This document shows, piece after piece, positions 1 through 10,817 of a stretch of 64,000 nt of DNA. Positions within the stretch are counted from its first letter, which is position 1. Each line of letters starts with the position of its first letter. A model generated the notes under the pieces. The model was not told the origin of the DNA. It was given only the letters and a program-made list of their open reading frames with translations, and searched no databases. Both the position numbers and the translations under genes were made by a program. Source of the stretch: Streptomyces xanthophaeus (GTDB lineage: Bacteria > Actinomycetota > Actinomycetes > Streptomycetales > Streptomycetaceae); the NCBI RefSeq assembly GCF_000725805.1, contig NZ_JOFT01000027.1, positions 123,807 through 187,806 on the forward strand, in the 5' to 3' direction.

Positions 1-2175
1 GGCGGCGGGACCACCCCGCGACGGCGCGGATAGGCGGCCTCGCGGTCCGCCAGCTTGGCCGGGACGTCCAGCGAGCCGTCCAGGGCGCGCACCAGATCGG
101 TGCGCAGCCGCGCCGCCTCGGGCAGCGAGCCGTATTCCGCGGCCACCCGCCAGCGGAGCACCAGGACCTCTCCGAGCCGGTCCGGGAGCTCCAGGGAGCG
201 CAGTTCCGCCGCCCGGACGGTGAGCCGGTGCAGGGCCAGCACCCCCGACACCGCCGGGAGGACCCCCGGCTGGTCCGGGACGGCCACGACGAGTTCCACC
301 CCGACCGCGTCCTCGTCCTCCTGGCGGGCGTGCAGGGCGAGCACCGGCTCGCCCGTGCGCAGGGCCTCCACCGCCAGGCGTTCCTCCTCGGTCGAGGGGA
401 TCTCCGGTTCGGTGGGCTCGGGGGCCGCGCCCCGCAGGACGGCGGCGACGCGTGCGACGAGGTCCTTGACCAGGGAGGCCCGCCAGGCGCTCCACGCCGC
501 GGGGCCGGTGGCCAGGGCGTCCGCCTCCGTCAGCGCGTGCAGTATCTCCAGCGTGCCGACGGACCCCACGGCCCCGGCGACCGCGCGGACCGTCGCGGGG
601 TCGTCCAGGTCGCGGCGGGTCGCGGTGTCGATCAGCAGCAGGTGGTGGCGTACGAGGGTCCCCAGGACGGCGACGTCCTGTGCGTCGAAGCCGACCCGGG
701 CGGCCATGTCGCGCGCGATGGTCTCGCCGGCCACCGAGTGGTCCCCCGGCCAGCCCTTGCCGATGTCGTGCAGGAGCGCGGACATCAGCAGCAGGTCGGG
801 GCGGCCGACCCGGCGGGTGAGGGCCGAGGCCCGCACCGCCGTCTCGATGAGGTGGCGGTCCACGGTCCAGGTGTGGACGGGGTTGCGCTGGGGGCGGCAC
901 CGTACGCGTTCCCAGTCGGGCAGCAGCCGTGTGATCAGGCCCTCGGCCTCCAGGGCCTCCCACACGGCGACCGTCGGCTCCCCCGCGCCCAGCAGCGTCA
1001 GCAGCTGTTCGCGGGCCTCGGCCGGCCAGGGCACGGGCAGCGGCCTGGCCTGGGCCGCGAGCCTGCGCAGGGCGTGCAGCGACACGGGCAGGCCCGCCTG
1101 CGCGGCGGCGGCGCCGAGCCGCAGCGCCAGGACGGGGTCGCGTTCCGGCCGGGCGGCGAGCGCCAGGACGGCCTCGCCGTCGGACTCCACCACGCCTTCG
1201 GCCAGCGGCGCCCGCTCCACCGCCGGAGCGCCCCGGGTGCCGAGCAGTCCGCGCAGCCTCGGCCGGGCCGCGCGCGCCCGCACCACCCGGCCGACCTCCC
1301 GCCAGGTCACGTCCCCGGCGTACGCGACCACCCGCGCGGCCTCGTACACCTCGCGCAGCAGGGCGTCCGCGTCGAGCAGCCCGAGCTGCTCCGCGACCTG
1401 GGCCTGTTCCTGGAGGGCGAGCCGGTCGGTGGCCCGGCCGGTCACCAGGTGCAGGGCGTCCCGCGCGTCCAGCAGCCGCCGCCGGGCCTCGGCCAGCCCC
1501 TCGCGCGGGGCGTCGGCGAGCCAGGACGCGGCGACGGCCCGCAGCGCGGTGGCGTCCCGGAGCCCGCCGCGGGCCTCCTTGAGGTCGGGTTCCAGCAGGA
1601 AGCGCAGCTCCCCGGACCGCTCGGCCCGCTCCCGGCACAGGGCGTGCAGCTGCGGGAGCCGTTTGACGGCCTGGTTGCGCCAGTCGGCCAGGACGGAGGT
1701 GCGCAGTCCGGCGAGCAGGCCGGCGTCCCCGGCGACGGCCCGCGCGTCCAGCAGGCCGAGGTGCACCTTGAGGTCCTCGGCGGCGGTCCTGCGGGCCTCG
1801 GCGGGGGTGCGCACCGAGTGGTCCAGGGCCAGGCCGAGGTCCCAGACGGGGTACCAGAGCCGGTCGGCCAGGGCACTCAGGGCCCCGGGTTCGGCCTTGC
1901 CGTCGTGCAGCAGGACCAGGTCGAGGTCGCTGCGCGGGGAGAGTTCGCCCCGGCCGTAGCCGCCGACGGCCACCAGGGCGGCGCCCCGTACGCCGGTCTC
2001 GCGTGCGGCGGTCCGGAACAGGGCGTTCAGCCAGTCGTCGGTCAGCCCGGACAGGGCGGAACGGCGCGAAGGCCCGGACCGCGACTCCTCCTGGAGGAGT
2101 CGCAGCCGGGCCGCGGCGTATCCGCTGGGTCCCGAGTCGGCCGTGTGGTCCGTGGTCTCTTCGACGCTCGTCACC
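1..2175 (-). CDS. glnD: PII uridylyl/adenylyltransferase GlnD (C-terminus beyond left edge)
   Basis: Bifunctional nucleotidyltransferase that modifies and de-modifies the PII protein encoded just upstream. The first 725 codons are visible and remain open at the window edge. The start is a GTG at 2175 behind a GGGAG-type RBS, 16 bp after the glnB stop. The nucleotidyltransferase signature VGGYGRGELSPRSDLDLVLL lies near residues 73-92 with the G-x(2)-D-x-D metal ligands. Farther on an HD domain (FLHDIGKGWPGDHS, then VRHHLL) and the start of the ACT region (VVAVPDQPGVLPAVSG) follow in the normal GlnD order. In actinomycetes the enzyme is known to adenylylate rather than uridylylate PII; that comes from the family, not from this sequence. 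It is the last gene of the amtB-glnB-glnD operon. Confidence 0.95.
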
Positions 2176-2191
2176 CAGGAGCTCCCGTCAC

Positions 2192-4055
<1,864 letters not shown>

Positions 4056-4138
4056 GGGGTGATGAACACCGCGGCCGTCGGCCGGACGGTCTCGACGGCG
4101 GGCGGCCCCCTGTGCGGGAGGGGTCGCCGGAGGGGGTG

Positions 4139-4212
4139 CCGGCCGCGGCAGTACCCGGATGTCCTGGCTGGGGGAGCCTGATCGGGCTTCACGGGGTGAC
4201 TGCCGCGGCCGG
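4139..4212. other. Long-loop inverted repeat downstream of nsdA
   Basis: Perfect 14-bp arms CCGGCCGCGGCAGT (4139-4152) and its complement (4199-4212) enclose 46 nt, starting 26 bp beyond the nsdA stop. No U-run follows, so it is either an unusual terminator for nsdA or a structured element between nsdA and amtB. Confidence 0.5.
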
Positions 4213-4238
4213 GGCCTTGGGGGCGGCCGCGAGGGCCG

Positions 4239-5729
4239 TCAGACGGCCTCCGCGGCTTCCGGGAGCCGGGAGGCGAGGTGGTCGGTGAGCCGGACGACCT
4301 CGGCGACGTCGCCGTACTCACGGGCGGCGGAGTCCACGGTCTTGCGCAGCCGCGTGTTCACCCGTTCGGACCGCACCTTTCCCGCCACGTCCAGGGCCCG
4401 GTCGACGAGGACGGCGGCCTGCTCGGGCTCGCGCTGGAGCAGGTGCACGGTGGCCATGCCGATGAGGTTGAGGGCGTAGGAGCGCTGGTGCTCCTCGTCC
4501 TTCTCGAAGAGCTGGACGGCCCGCTCCATCACGGGTTCGGCCAGCGAGGCGTACGTGGGGCTGCGTCCGGCGACGTAGGCCAGGTCGCGGTAGGAGTGGG
4601 AGTTCTCGCCGTTCAGTTCGGCCTCGGAGAAGAACCGGATCCAGTCGGGTTCGGGCTCGCCGCCGAAGCCGACGTCGCCGTAGGTGTCCTCGGCCATCCG
4701 CACGGCCCGCTTGCAGCGGCTGGGCTGGCCCATGTTGGCGTAGGCCCGGGCCTCCATCGCATACAGCATGGCCTGGGTGCGCGGGCCGGCGCAGTCGCGG
4801 CTGCCGTACTGCGCGAGGTGGATGAGTTCCAGGGCGTCCTCGGGGCGGCCCAGGTGGATCATCTGGCGGCTCATGCCCGAGAGGATGTACGAGCCCAGCG
4901 GCTTGTCCCCGGCCTCCTTCGCGGCGTGCAGCGCGAGGACGAAGTACTTCTGCGCGGTGGGGTGCAGTCCGATGTCGTAGCTCATCCAGCCGGCCAGTTC
5001 GGCGAGCTCCGCGGCGACCTTGAAGAGCCGCTTCATGACGGGCGCCGGGTGGTTCTCCTGGAGCAGGTCGGTGACCTCGTGGAGCTGGCCCACGACGGCC
5101 TTGCGGCGCAGTCCCCCGCCGCACTGGGCGTCCCACTGGCGGAACATGACGGTGGTGGCGTCGAGGAGGTCGAGTTCCGGTTCGGAGAGCCTGGGCGGCC
5201 GGTAGCCGCCGGGTGCGGCCGCCGGCCCCGCCTCGCGCGGTCCCGGGTCGGCGACCGGGACCGGGACGAGCCAGCGCTGCATGGGCTCGATGAGGGCGGG
5301 GCCGGCGGAGAGGGCGAGCGAGGTCCCGAGGAAGCCGCGGCGGGCCAGCATCAGGTCGCTGCGGGAGAACTCGCCGAGCAGTTCGACGGTCTGCGGACCG
5401 GCCCAGGGCAGGTCGACGCCCGAGACGGACGGGGTCTGGTGGGCGGTGCGCAGGCCGAGCTGCTCGATGGCGACGACGGAGCCGAAGCGCTCGGAGAACA
5501 GCTCGGAGAGGATGCGCGGGACGGGTTCGCGGGGCTGCTCGCCGTCGAGCCAGCGCCGTACCCGGGAGGTGTCCGTGCTGATGTGGTGGGCGCCCATCTG
5601 GCGGGCCCGGCGGTTGACCTGGCGGGCGAGCTCGCCCTTGGACCAACCGCTGCGGACGAACCACGAAGTCAGCTGATCGTTCCGGTCAACCGATTCCTCG
5701 CTCGTTCCGCTTGCGCCGCTGCCGCTCAC
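4239..5729 (-). CDS. nsdA: NsdA-type negative regulator of differentiation
   Basis: Cytoplasmic regulator of 496 residues. In S. coelicolor the homologue represses aerial development and antibiotic production when overexpressed, and its loss increases actinorhodin. The N-terminal third (about residues 18-95) looks like a helix-turn-helix region (WSKGELARQVNRRARQMGAHHISTDTSRVRRWLDGEQP), although the published family is described mainly as TPR-containing. The rest is a helical, TPR-like array (for example MSRQMIHLGRPEDALELIHLA and AMEARAYANMGQPSRCKRAVRMAE). A stretch ARRGFLGTSLALSAG near residue 140 resembles a signal anchor but lies inside the protein. The GTG start has a G-rich RBS. The name relies on sequence likeness and position next to amtB. 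Confidence 0.85.
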   Translation of the reverse strand: MSGSGASGTSEESVDRNDQLTSWFVRSGWSKGELARQVNRRARQMGAHHISTDTSRVRRWLDGEQPREPVPRILSELFSERFGSVVAIEQLGLRTAHQTPSVSGVDLPWAGPQTVELLGEFSRSDLMLARRGFLGTSLALSAGPALIEPMQRWLVPVPVADPGPREAGPAAAPGGYRPPRLSEPELDLLDATTVMFRQWDAQCGGGLRRKAVVGQLHEVTDLLQENHPAPVMKRLFKVAAELAELAGWMSYDIGLHPTAQKYFVLALHAAKEAGDKPLGSYILSGMSRQMIHLGRPEDALELIHLAQYGSRDCAGPRTQAMLYAMEARAYANMGQPSRCKRAVRMAEDTYGDVGFGGEPEPDWIRFFSEAELNGENSHSYRDLAYVAGRSPTYASLAEPVMERAVQLFEKDEEHQRSYALNLIGMATVHLLQREPEQAAVLVDRALDVAGKVRSERVNTRLRKTVDSAAREYGDVAEVVRLTDHLASRLPEAAEAV

Positions 5730-6135
5730 TGGAACGCCCCCATCCGCTCAGCCTCTACACACGGAACCCTGGCTGGGACGGCAAGCGCCGCCACGGACCT
5801 TCACAAGTCCTTCACTCATTGCCTCCGGCATACCCACGGACGGGCCCGCCTTCGGGGTTCGTGTACCGAAAGTAATCCTACGATCACCCCCACGGCGAGG
5901 TCGATTCCACAAACGCCACCATTCGCCACCCCTTCGAATGAACTCGCCACCGGCCAGGCGCGATTCACTTGACACGAGGCGAAAACGGATCGGTTGGACT
6001 GGAGTGCGCCCGGGGCGTGCGCGGCGAGGAGTGCGCCGTGCGGCTCCGGAAGCCGTCCCTCGGGGGAGCTTCGGCAGCCGGTCCCGCCGACGTCGTAACC
6101 ACCGGCGCGTCCGACCCGTTGGAGGGGGCATGGGC
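5730..6135. other. Divergent intergenic region nsdA / primase-polymerase-like gene
   Basis: About 400 bp between two divergent genes, relatively AT-rich around 5800-5990. It should hold the nsdA promoter, but no convincing -35/-10 pair could be picked. Short open frames here are not supported by codon bias. Confidence 0.4.
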
Positions 6136-6804
6136 ATGGGCTTCACGATCGGCGGCAGCCGCGGCACCAGGGAGTTCCGTTCCGGCGTCCGGCGCCGCGG
6201 ACGGACCTCGGAATGCACGGCGGTGGCGGAGTACACCGGACTGTGGGGCTGGGACGCGGTACCCGGTGCCCGCGCCGCGGCGCCCGCCCGCGACTGCTCC
6301 TGCGGGGACGCCGGGTGCACCGCGCCCGGGGCGCACCCCCTGGCCTTCGCCCCGACGGTCAAGGCCGGAGCCACCCTGGACGAGGTCACCGAGGCCTGGG
6401 GCGGGTACCCGGGCGCGGCGGTCCTGCTGCCGGCGGGCCGTTCCTTCGACGTCATCGAGGTCTCCGAGGAGGCCGGCCGGCGCGCCCTGGTCCGGCTGGA
6501 GCGGATGGGCCTGCCCCTGGGTCCCGTCATCGGGACCCCGGACGGCCGGGCGCAGTTCTTCGTGGCCCCGGGCGCCGCGGCCGAGCTGCCCCAGCTGCTG
6601 TACCGGATGGGCTGGGACGACGCCGACCTCGACCTGCGGGCCCTGGGCCACGGGGCGTACGTCACCGCCCCGCCCTCCGACCGGGCGGGGCTCGGCCCGG
6701 TCTGCTGGCTGCGGCCGCCCGCGCTGGACTGCGCCGGGAGCCCGCCCCAGGCCCGGCTGCTGCTGGGCACCCTCGCCTACCTGTGCCACCGCTTCCGCCG
6801 CTGA
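6136..6804 (+). CDS. Bifunctional DNA primase/polymerase N-terminal-like protein
   Basis: About 222 residues resembling the N-terminal primase-polymerase (prim-pol) domain found in many Streptomyces stand-alone proteins. Visible support: the Cys-rich entry motif CSCGDAGCTAPGAHPL (about residues 54-69), where prim-pol proteins carry C-x-C-x4-C-x5-HP, then the core strands AAVLLPAGRSFDVIEVSEEAG and the downstream segment GAYVTAPPSD. The place where the acidic pair usually lies reads FDVIEV, so catalytic competence is uncertain. No helicase domain is attached. Start chosen at the ATG 10 nt after GGAGG (6121-6125); the ATG at 6130 is an alternative. Transcribed away from nsdA and ended by a strong hairpin shared with ftsY. 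Confidence 0.7.
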   Translation: MGFTIGGSRGTREFRSGVRRRGRTSECTAVAEYTGLWGWDAVPGARAAAPARDCSCGDAGCTAPGAHPLAFAPTVKAGATLDEVTEAWGGYPGAAVLLPAGRSFDVIEVSEEAGRRALVRLERMGLPLGPVIGTPDGRAQFFVAPGAAAELPQLLYRMGWDDADLDLRALGHGAYVTAPPSDRAGLGPVCWLRPPALDCAGSPPQARLLLGTLAYLCHRFRR

Positions 6805-6821
6805 TGCTGTGACATCGGCGG

Positions 6822-6887
6822 CCCCGGACGTGCCGGTGCCCCCGTGATCCGTCCGTACGGATCGCGGGGGCACCGGCACGTCCGGGG
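6822..6887. terminator. Bidirectional hairpin between prim-pol-like gene and ftsY
   Basis: 29-bp arms with one G-T wobble position and an 8-nt loop (GTCCGTAC), starting 17 bp after the plus-strand stop and ending 12 bp from the minus-strand ftsY stop. It can serve both convergent genes. Confidence 0.9.
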
Positions 6888-6899
6888 CAGGGGCCTCGC

Positions 6900-8141
6900 T
6901 CAGTCGCCGATCAGGGCGTCCACGAACGCCTCCGGCTCGAAGGGGGCCAGGTCGTCGGGGCCCTCGCCGAGCCCGACGAGCTTGACCGGGACGCCCAGCT
7001 CGCGCTGGACGGCGACGACGATGCCGCCCTTGGCGGTGCCGTCGAGCTTGGTGAGCACGATGCCGGTGATGTCCACGACCTCGGCGAAGACGCGGGCCTG
7101 GGTCAGACCGTTCTGCCCGGTGGTGGCGTCCAGGACCAGCAGGATCTCGTCCAGCGGGCCGTGCTTCTCCACGACGCGCTTGACCTTGCCGAGCTCGTCC
7201 ATCAGACCGGTCTTGGTGTGCAGGCGGCCCGCGGTGTCGATGAGCACCACGTCGGCACCCTCGGCGATGCCCTCCTTGACCGCGTCGTAGGCGATCGAGG
7301 CCGGGTCACCGCCCTCGGGACCGCGCACGGTGCGGGCGCCGACGCGCTCGCCCCAGGTCTGGAGCTGGTCCGCGGCGGCGGCGCGGAAGGTGTCGGCCGC
7401 GCCGAGGACCACGCTGCGGCCGTCGGCGACGAGCACCCGGGCCAGCTTGCCGGTGGTGGTGGTCTTGCCGGTGCCGTTCACGCCGACGACCATCACCACG
7501 GCGGGGGTGTCCAGACCGCTCTCGGTCTTCACGGCGCGGTCGAAGTCGGTGCCGACCAGGGTCAGCAGCTCCTCCTTCAGCAGGGTGCGCAGTTCCTCCG
7601 GGGAGCGGGTGCCGAGGACCTTGACCCGCTCGCGGAGCCGGTCGACCAGTTCCTGGGTCGGCGCGACACCGACGTCGGCGATGAGGAGGGTCTCCTCGAT
7701 CTCCTCCCAGGTGTCCTCGTCGAGGTGCTCCCGGGAGAGCAGCGTGAGCAGCCCCTTGCCGAGGGAGTTCTGCGACCGGGCGAGACGGGCCCGCAGCCGG
7801 ACCAGGCGGCCGGCGGTGGGCTCGGGCACCTCGATCTCGGGTACCGGCGGAGCCTCCACGACCGGGTCCTCGACGGCGGCAGGCGTCGCGAGGGCGGCCT
7901 CCGCGTCGGGGAGGGCCACCTCCTCGATGGTGCGGCGCGGCTCTTCGGCCGTCGGTGCGGCGTCCTCCCCCACCTGGGGTTCGGCGGGCGGGGCAGTGAT
8001 GGTCGGCGTGCTCGGCGGTGCCGGGGGCAGCTGCTTCTTCTTGCGGCTGCTGACCACGAGCCCGCTGATCGCGCCGACCGCGACCAGGGCGATGACTACA
8101 GCAAGGATGAGGATGTCCATAACCAACCCAGTATCGGCCAC
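6900..8141 (-). CDS. ftsY: Signal recognition particle receptor FtsY
   Basis: SRP receptor GTPase that docks ribosome-SRP complexes at the membrane. An N-terminal hydrophobic segment (MDILILAVVIALVAVGAISG) anchors it, followed by an acidic Pro/Ala-rich linker and the NG domain. GTPase motifs appear in order: G1 GVNGTGKTTTTGKLA near residue 217, G2 DTFRAAAADQL, G3 DTAGRL, G4 TKLDGTAKGG and the closing GLGEGPDDLAPF. The GTG at 8141 has a well-placed GGAG; an in-frame ATG at 8120 would remove seven residues and start exactly at the hydrophobic segment. Ffh lies outside the window. Confidence 0.95.
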   Translation of the reverse strand: MADTGLVMDILILAVVIALVAVGAISGLVVSSRKKKQLPPAPPSTPTITAPPAEPQVGEDAAPTAEEPRRTIEEVALPDAEAALATPAAVEDPVVEAPPVPEIEVPEPTAGRLVRLRARLARSQNSLGKGLLTLLSREHLDEDTWEEIEETLLIADVGVAPTQELVDRLRERVKVLGTRSPEELRTLLKEELLTLVGTDFDRAVKTESGLDTPAVVMVVGVNGTGKTTTTGKLARVLVADGRSVVLGAADTFRAAAADQLQTWGERVGARTVRGPEGGDPASIAYDAVKEGIAEGADVVLIDTAGRLHTKTGLMDELGKVKRVVEKHGPLDEILLVLDATTGQNGLTQARVFAEVVDITGIVLTKLDGTAKGGIVVAVQRELGVPVKLVGLGEGPDDLAPFEPEAFVDALIGD

Positions 8142-8260
8142 GAAGGCTCCGAAGCCGGGACCTCGCAGGTTCCCACCAGGACTGAAGCCTCTATTTGTGG
8201 TTTTAACGGCACATCTACGATGATGAGCGACTCCCCTCCCCCACCCCCACGGAGTAGCGC

Positions 8261-9727
8261 ATGCCTGCCGAGCCTGCCGACGGCGCGATAGCCCCCGCCG
8301 AGAGCACGGTCGAGACCCGCGGCCTCGAGCCGGTCCCCGACAGCGAGCGCAGCGGCCGGGTCCGCGAGCTCGTGCCCACCTGGGTGGCCGCCAACATCAG
8401 CGTGCTGCTGCTGACCATGGGCGCCGGTCTGGTGATCTTCAACAAGCTCAACATCTGGCAGGTGCTCGTCGTGGCGGTCGCCGCGCCGGTCGTCTCGTAC
8501 GGGATCGTCGGCCTGATCTCGATCGCGGGCAAGCGCGGCGGAGCGCCCGGCATGGCCCTCTCGCGGGCGGTGTTCGGCCAGCGCGGCAACCTCTTCCCGG
8601 GCGCCCTGATCTGGGTGGCCCGCTGGGGCTGGGAGACCATCAACGCGGTCAGCGGGGCCTATGCCGTCCTGACCGTCCTCGACCTGCTCTTCGGCATCAA
8701 GAGCAACACCACCCTCATCGTCGTCACCCTGCTGTTCTTCGTGGGCTGCACCTTCGTGGTCTCGGGTCTGGGCATCAACGCCCTGCGCGTCTGCTCGAAG
8801 TGGTCCACCTACCTCTTCGGCGCCTTCAGCGTGCTCGTCCTCGGCTACCTGGTCTTCACCACGGACTGGTCCGCGGTCTTCGCCAAGCCGGCCGGCTCCA
8901 CCGCGATGATGGTCGCGGGCATCGGCACGATCGCGGCCGGCGGCATCAGCTGGGTGCCCTCGGGCCCCGACTTCACCCGCTACCTGCCGCGCACCGCCTC
9001 CTCCAAGGGCATGGTCGGGGCGACGATCGGCGGCGCCGGCGTCGTCGTCCTGCCGATGGTGCTGATGGGCGCCGTCATGGCCGTCGGCACGCCGGACCTG
9101 GCGACCGCGCAGGACCCGGTCTCCTTCATCGGCGAGCTGCTCCCGACCTGGATCGCGGTCCCGTACCTGCTCATCGCGCTCGTCGGCATGCTGCTGATCA
9201 ACTCGATGTCCATGTACTCGGCCGGCTTCACCGCGCAGACCCTCGGCATCAAGGTCCCGCGGGCCTGGGCGGTCAGCGTCAACGCCGTCATCAGCCTGGT
9301 CTTCGGCTTCCTGCTGATGGTGGTCGCCACCAGCTTCTTCGGCTCCTTCATCTCCTTCCTGACCCTGCTGGCCGTGGCCTTCTCCGCCTGGATCGGGGTC
9401 TTCGGCGTGGACATGCTGCGCCGCCCGGCGTACGACGGCGCCGCACTGCTGGACACCACGCGCACCAGCGCCTACTGGTACCGGGGCGGCTACGCCTGGC
9501 AGGCGATGACCGCGTGGGCGCTCGCCCTGGTGGTGGGCCTGCTCTTCACCTCGGTGGACTGGTTCAGCGGGCCGCTCTCCTCCACCTGGATCGGGCAGAA
9601 CGGCCTCGGCTGGGTGGCCGGCATCGTGACCTCGGGCCTGCTGTACGCCGTACTGCCGCGCACGCAGGCTCCGGCCGCGCACGCTCCGGCCGGGGAGCGC
9701 GAGCTCGCGGAGACCCTGTCCAACTGA
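8261..9727 (+). CDS. NCS1-family purine/cytosine permease
   Basis: Membrane transporter of 488 residues with about twelve hydrophobic segments, matching the nucleobase:cation symporter-1 (cytosine/purine/allantoin) family. Characteristic pieces are WVAANISVLLLTMGAG at the first span, AISIAGKRGGAPGMALSRA-like sequence after span 2, WVPSGPDFTRYLP between spans 6 and 7, and INSMSMYSAGFTAQTLG in the second half. The substrate cannot be told from sequence. ATG with GGAG 8 nt upstream. The next gene, a flavin oxidoreductase, starts 62 bp downstream on the same strand, so both may share a transcript for uptake and metabolism of a nitrogen heterocycle (inference). Confidence 0.88.
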   Translation: MPAEPADGAIAPAESTVETRGLEPVPDSERSGRVRELVPTWVAANISVLLLTMGAGLVIFNKLNIWQVLVVAVAAPVVSYGIVGLISIAGKRGGAPGMALSRAVFGQRGNLFPGALIWVARWGWETINAVSGAYAVLTVLDLLFGIKSNTTLIVVTLLFFVGCTFVVSGLGINALRVCSKWSTYLFGAFSVLVLGYLVFTTDWSAVFAKPAGSTAMMVAGIGTIAAGGISWVPSGPDFTRYLPRTASSKGMVGATIGGAGVVVLPMVLMGAVMAVGTPDLATAQDPVSFIGELLPTWIAVPYLLIALVGMLLINSMSMYSAGFTAQTLGIKVPRAWAVSVNAVISLVFGFLLMVVATSFFGSFISFLTLLAVAFSAWIGVFGVDMLRRPAYDGAALLDTTRTSAYWYRGGYAWQAMTAWALALVVGLLFTSVDWFSGPLSSTWIGQNGLGWVAGIVTSGLLYAVLPRTQAPAAHAPAGERELAETLSN

Positions 9728-9789
9728 CGCCACGTCAGCTAACGTCCCCCCTCGCCCGCCCACCACATCCGGCGAAGGGGGACTTCTCC

Positions 9790-10776
9790 ATGCCCATCAC
9801 CGTGGCCCGGTTCAATCTCGTCGACCCGAACGGCACCCCCGAGTCCCTCTCCGCCCGCTACAAGGCGGCGCTGGAGATGGCCCGCTACGCGGACGACCGC
9901 GGGATCGACACCGTCCAGACCGAGGAGCACCACGGCACCGCCAACAACTGGCTGCCCTCCCCCTTCGCCTTCGCGGGCGCGGTCTTCGGCGCCACCCGCC
10001 GGATCGCGGTCACCGTCTCGGCGATCATCGGCCCGCTGTACGACCCGCTGAAGGTGGCCGAGGACATCGCCGTCCTGGACCTGCTCAGCGGCGGCCGCCT
10101 CGTCACGGTCGCGGGCATCGGCTACCGGCCCGAGGAGTACGAGCAGCACGGTGTGGAGTGGGGCCGGCGCGGCAGGCTCCAGGACGAGCTGCTGGAGACC
10201 CTGCTGAAGGCGTGGACCGGTGAGCCGTTCGAGTTCCGTGGCCGAACCGTACGGGTCACCCCGCGGCCCTTCACCCAGCCGCACCCGCTGCTCCTGGTCG
10301 GCGGCAGCTCCGAGGCGGCGGCCCGGCGCGCGGCCCGGCTGGGGCTGCCGTTCTTCCCCAGCGCGCACCTGCCGGAGCTGGAGGCGTACTACCAGGCGAA
10401 GCTGGCGGAGTACGGCACGGAGGGCTTCTGCATGATGCCCGCGGCCGAGACCCCGCTGCTGCACATCGCGCAGGACCCGGACCAGGTGTGGGCGCAGTAC
10501 GGCGAGCACTTCCTGCACGAGGCGGGCATGTACGCGTCCTGGCAGTCCAAGGACATCCGCAGCGCCGTACGGTCGGCCGCGCGCTCGGTGGCGGAACTGC
10601 GCGAGGAGGGCGTCTACCGGGTGCTGACCCCGGACGAGGCGGTCGCGTACGCCCGGGGCGCGGGCGAGGCCGGGAACCTGGTGCTGCACCCGCTGTGCGG
10701 CGGAATGCCCGTGGACGAGGGCTGGCGCAGCCTGCACCTGCTGTGCGAACAGGTACTGCCCCGGCTCAAGGACTGA
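9790..10776 (+). CDS. LLM-class (luciferase-like) flavin-dependent oxidoreductase
   Basis: 328-residue TIM-barrel monooxygenase-type protein. Matches to the bacterial luciferase-like fold include YADDRGIDTVQTEEHHG near residue 37, the strand DPLKVAEDIAVLDLLSGGRLVTVAGIGYRPEEY near residues 82-115 and the FMN-binding region PLLLVGGSSEAAARRAARLGLPFF. A strong RBS (GAAGGGGGA) precedes the ATG. It lies 62 bp behind the NCS1 permease. Reaction and substrate are unknown. The stop codon is inside the left part of the terminator stem. Confidence 0.87.
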   Translation: MPITVARFNLVDPNGTPESLSARYKAALEMARYADDRGIDTVQTEEHHGTANNWLPSPFAFAGAVFGATRRIAVTVSAIIGPLYDPLKVAEDIAVLDLLSGGRLVTVAGIGYRPEEYEQHGVEWGRRGRLQDELLETLLKAWTGEPFEFRGRTVRVTPRPFTQPHPLLLVGGSSEAAARRAARLGLPFFPSAHLPELEAYYQAKLAEYGTEGFCMMPAAETPLLHIAQDPDQVWAQYGEHFLHEAGMYASWQSKDIRSAVRSAARSVAELREEGVYRVLTPDEAVAYARGAGEAGNLVLHPLCGGMPVDEGWRSLHLLCEQVLPRLKD

Positions 10777-10787
10777 GCCGGGGCAGT
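10755..10787. terminator. Hairpin overlapping the stop codon of the LLM oxidoreductase
   Basis: Perfect 14-bp arms ACTGCCCCGGCTCA and complement with a 5-nt loop; the TGA at 10774 begins the right arm. It lies between convergent genes and can act for both. Confidence 0.85.
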
Positions 10788-10817
10788 ATCGAGGAGATGG
10801 GGTGTTGGCGGGGAGGA

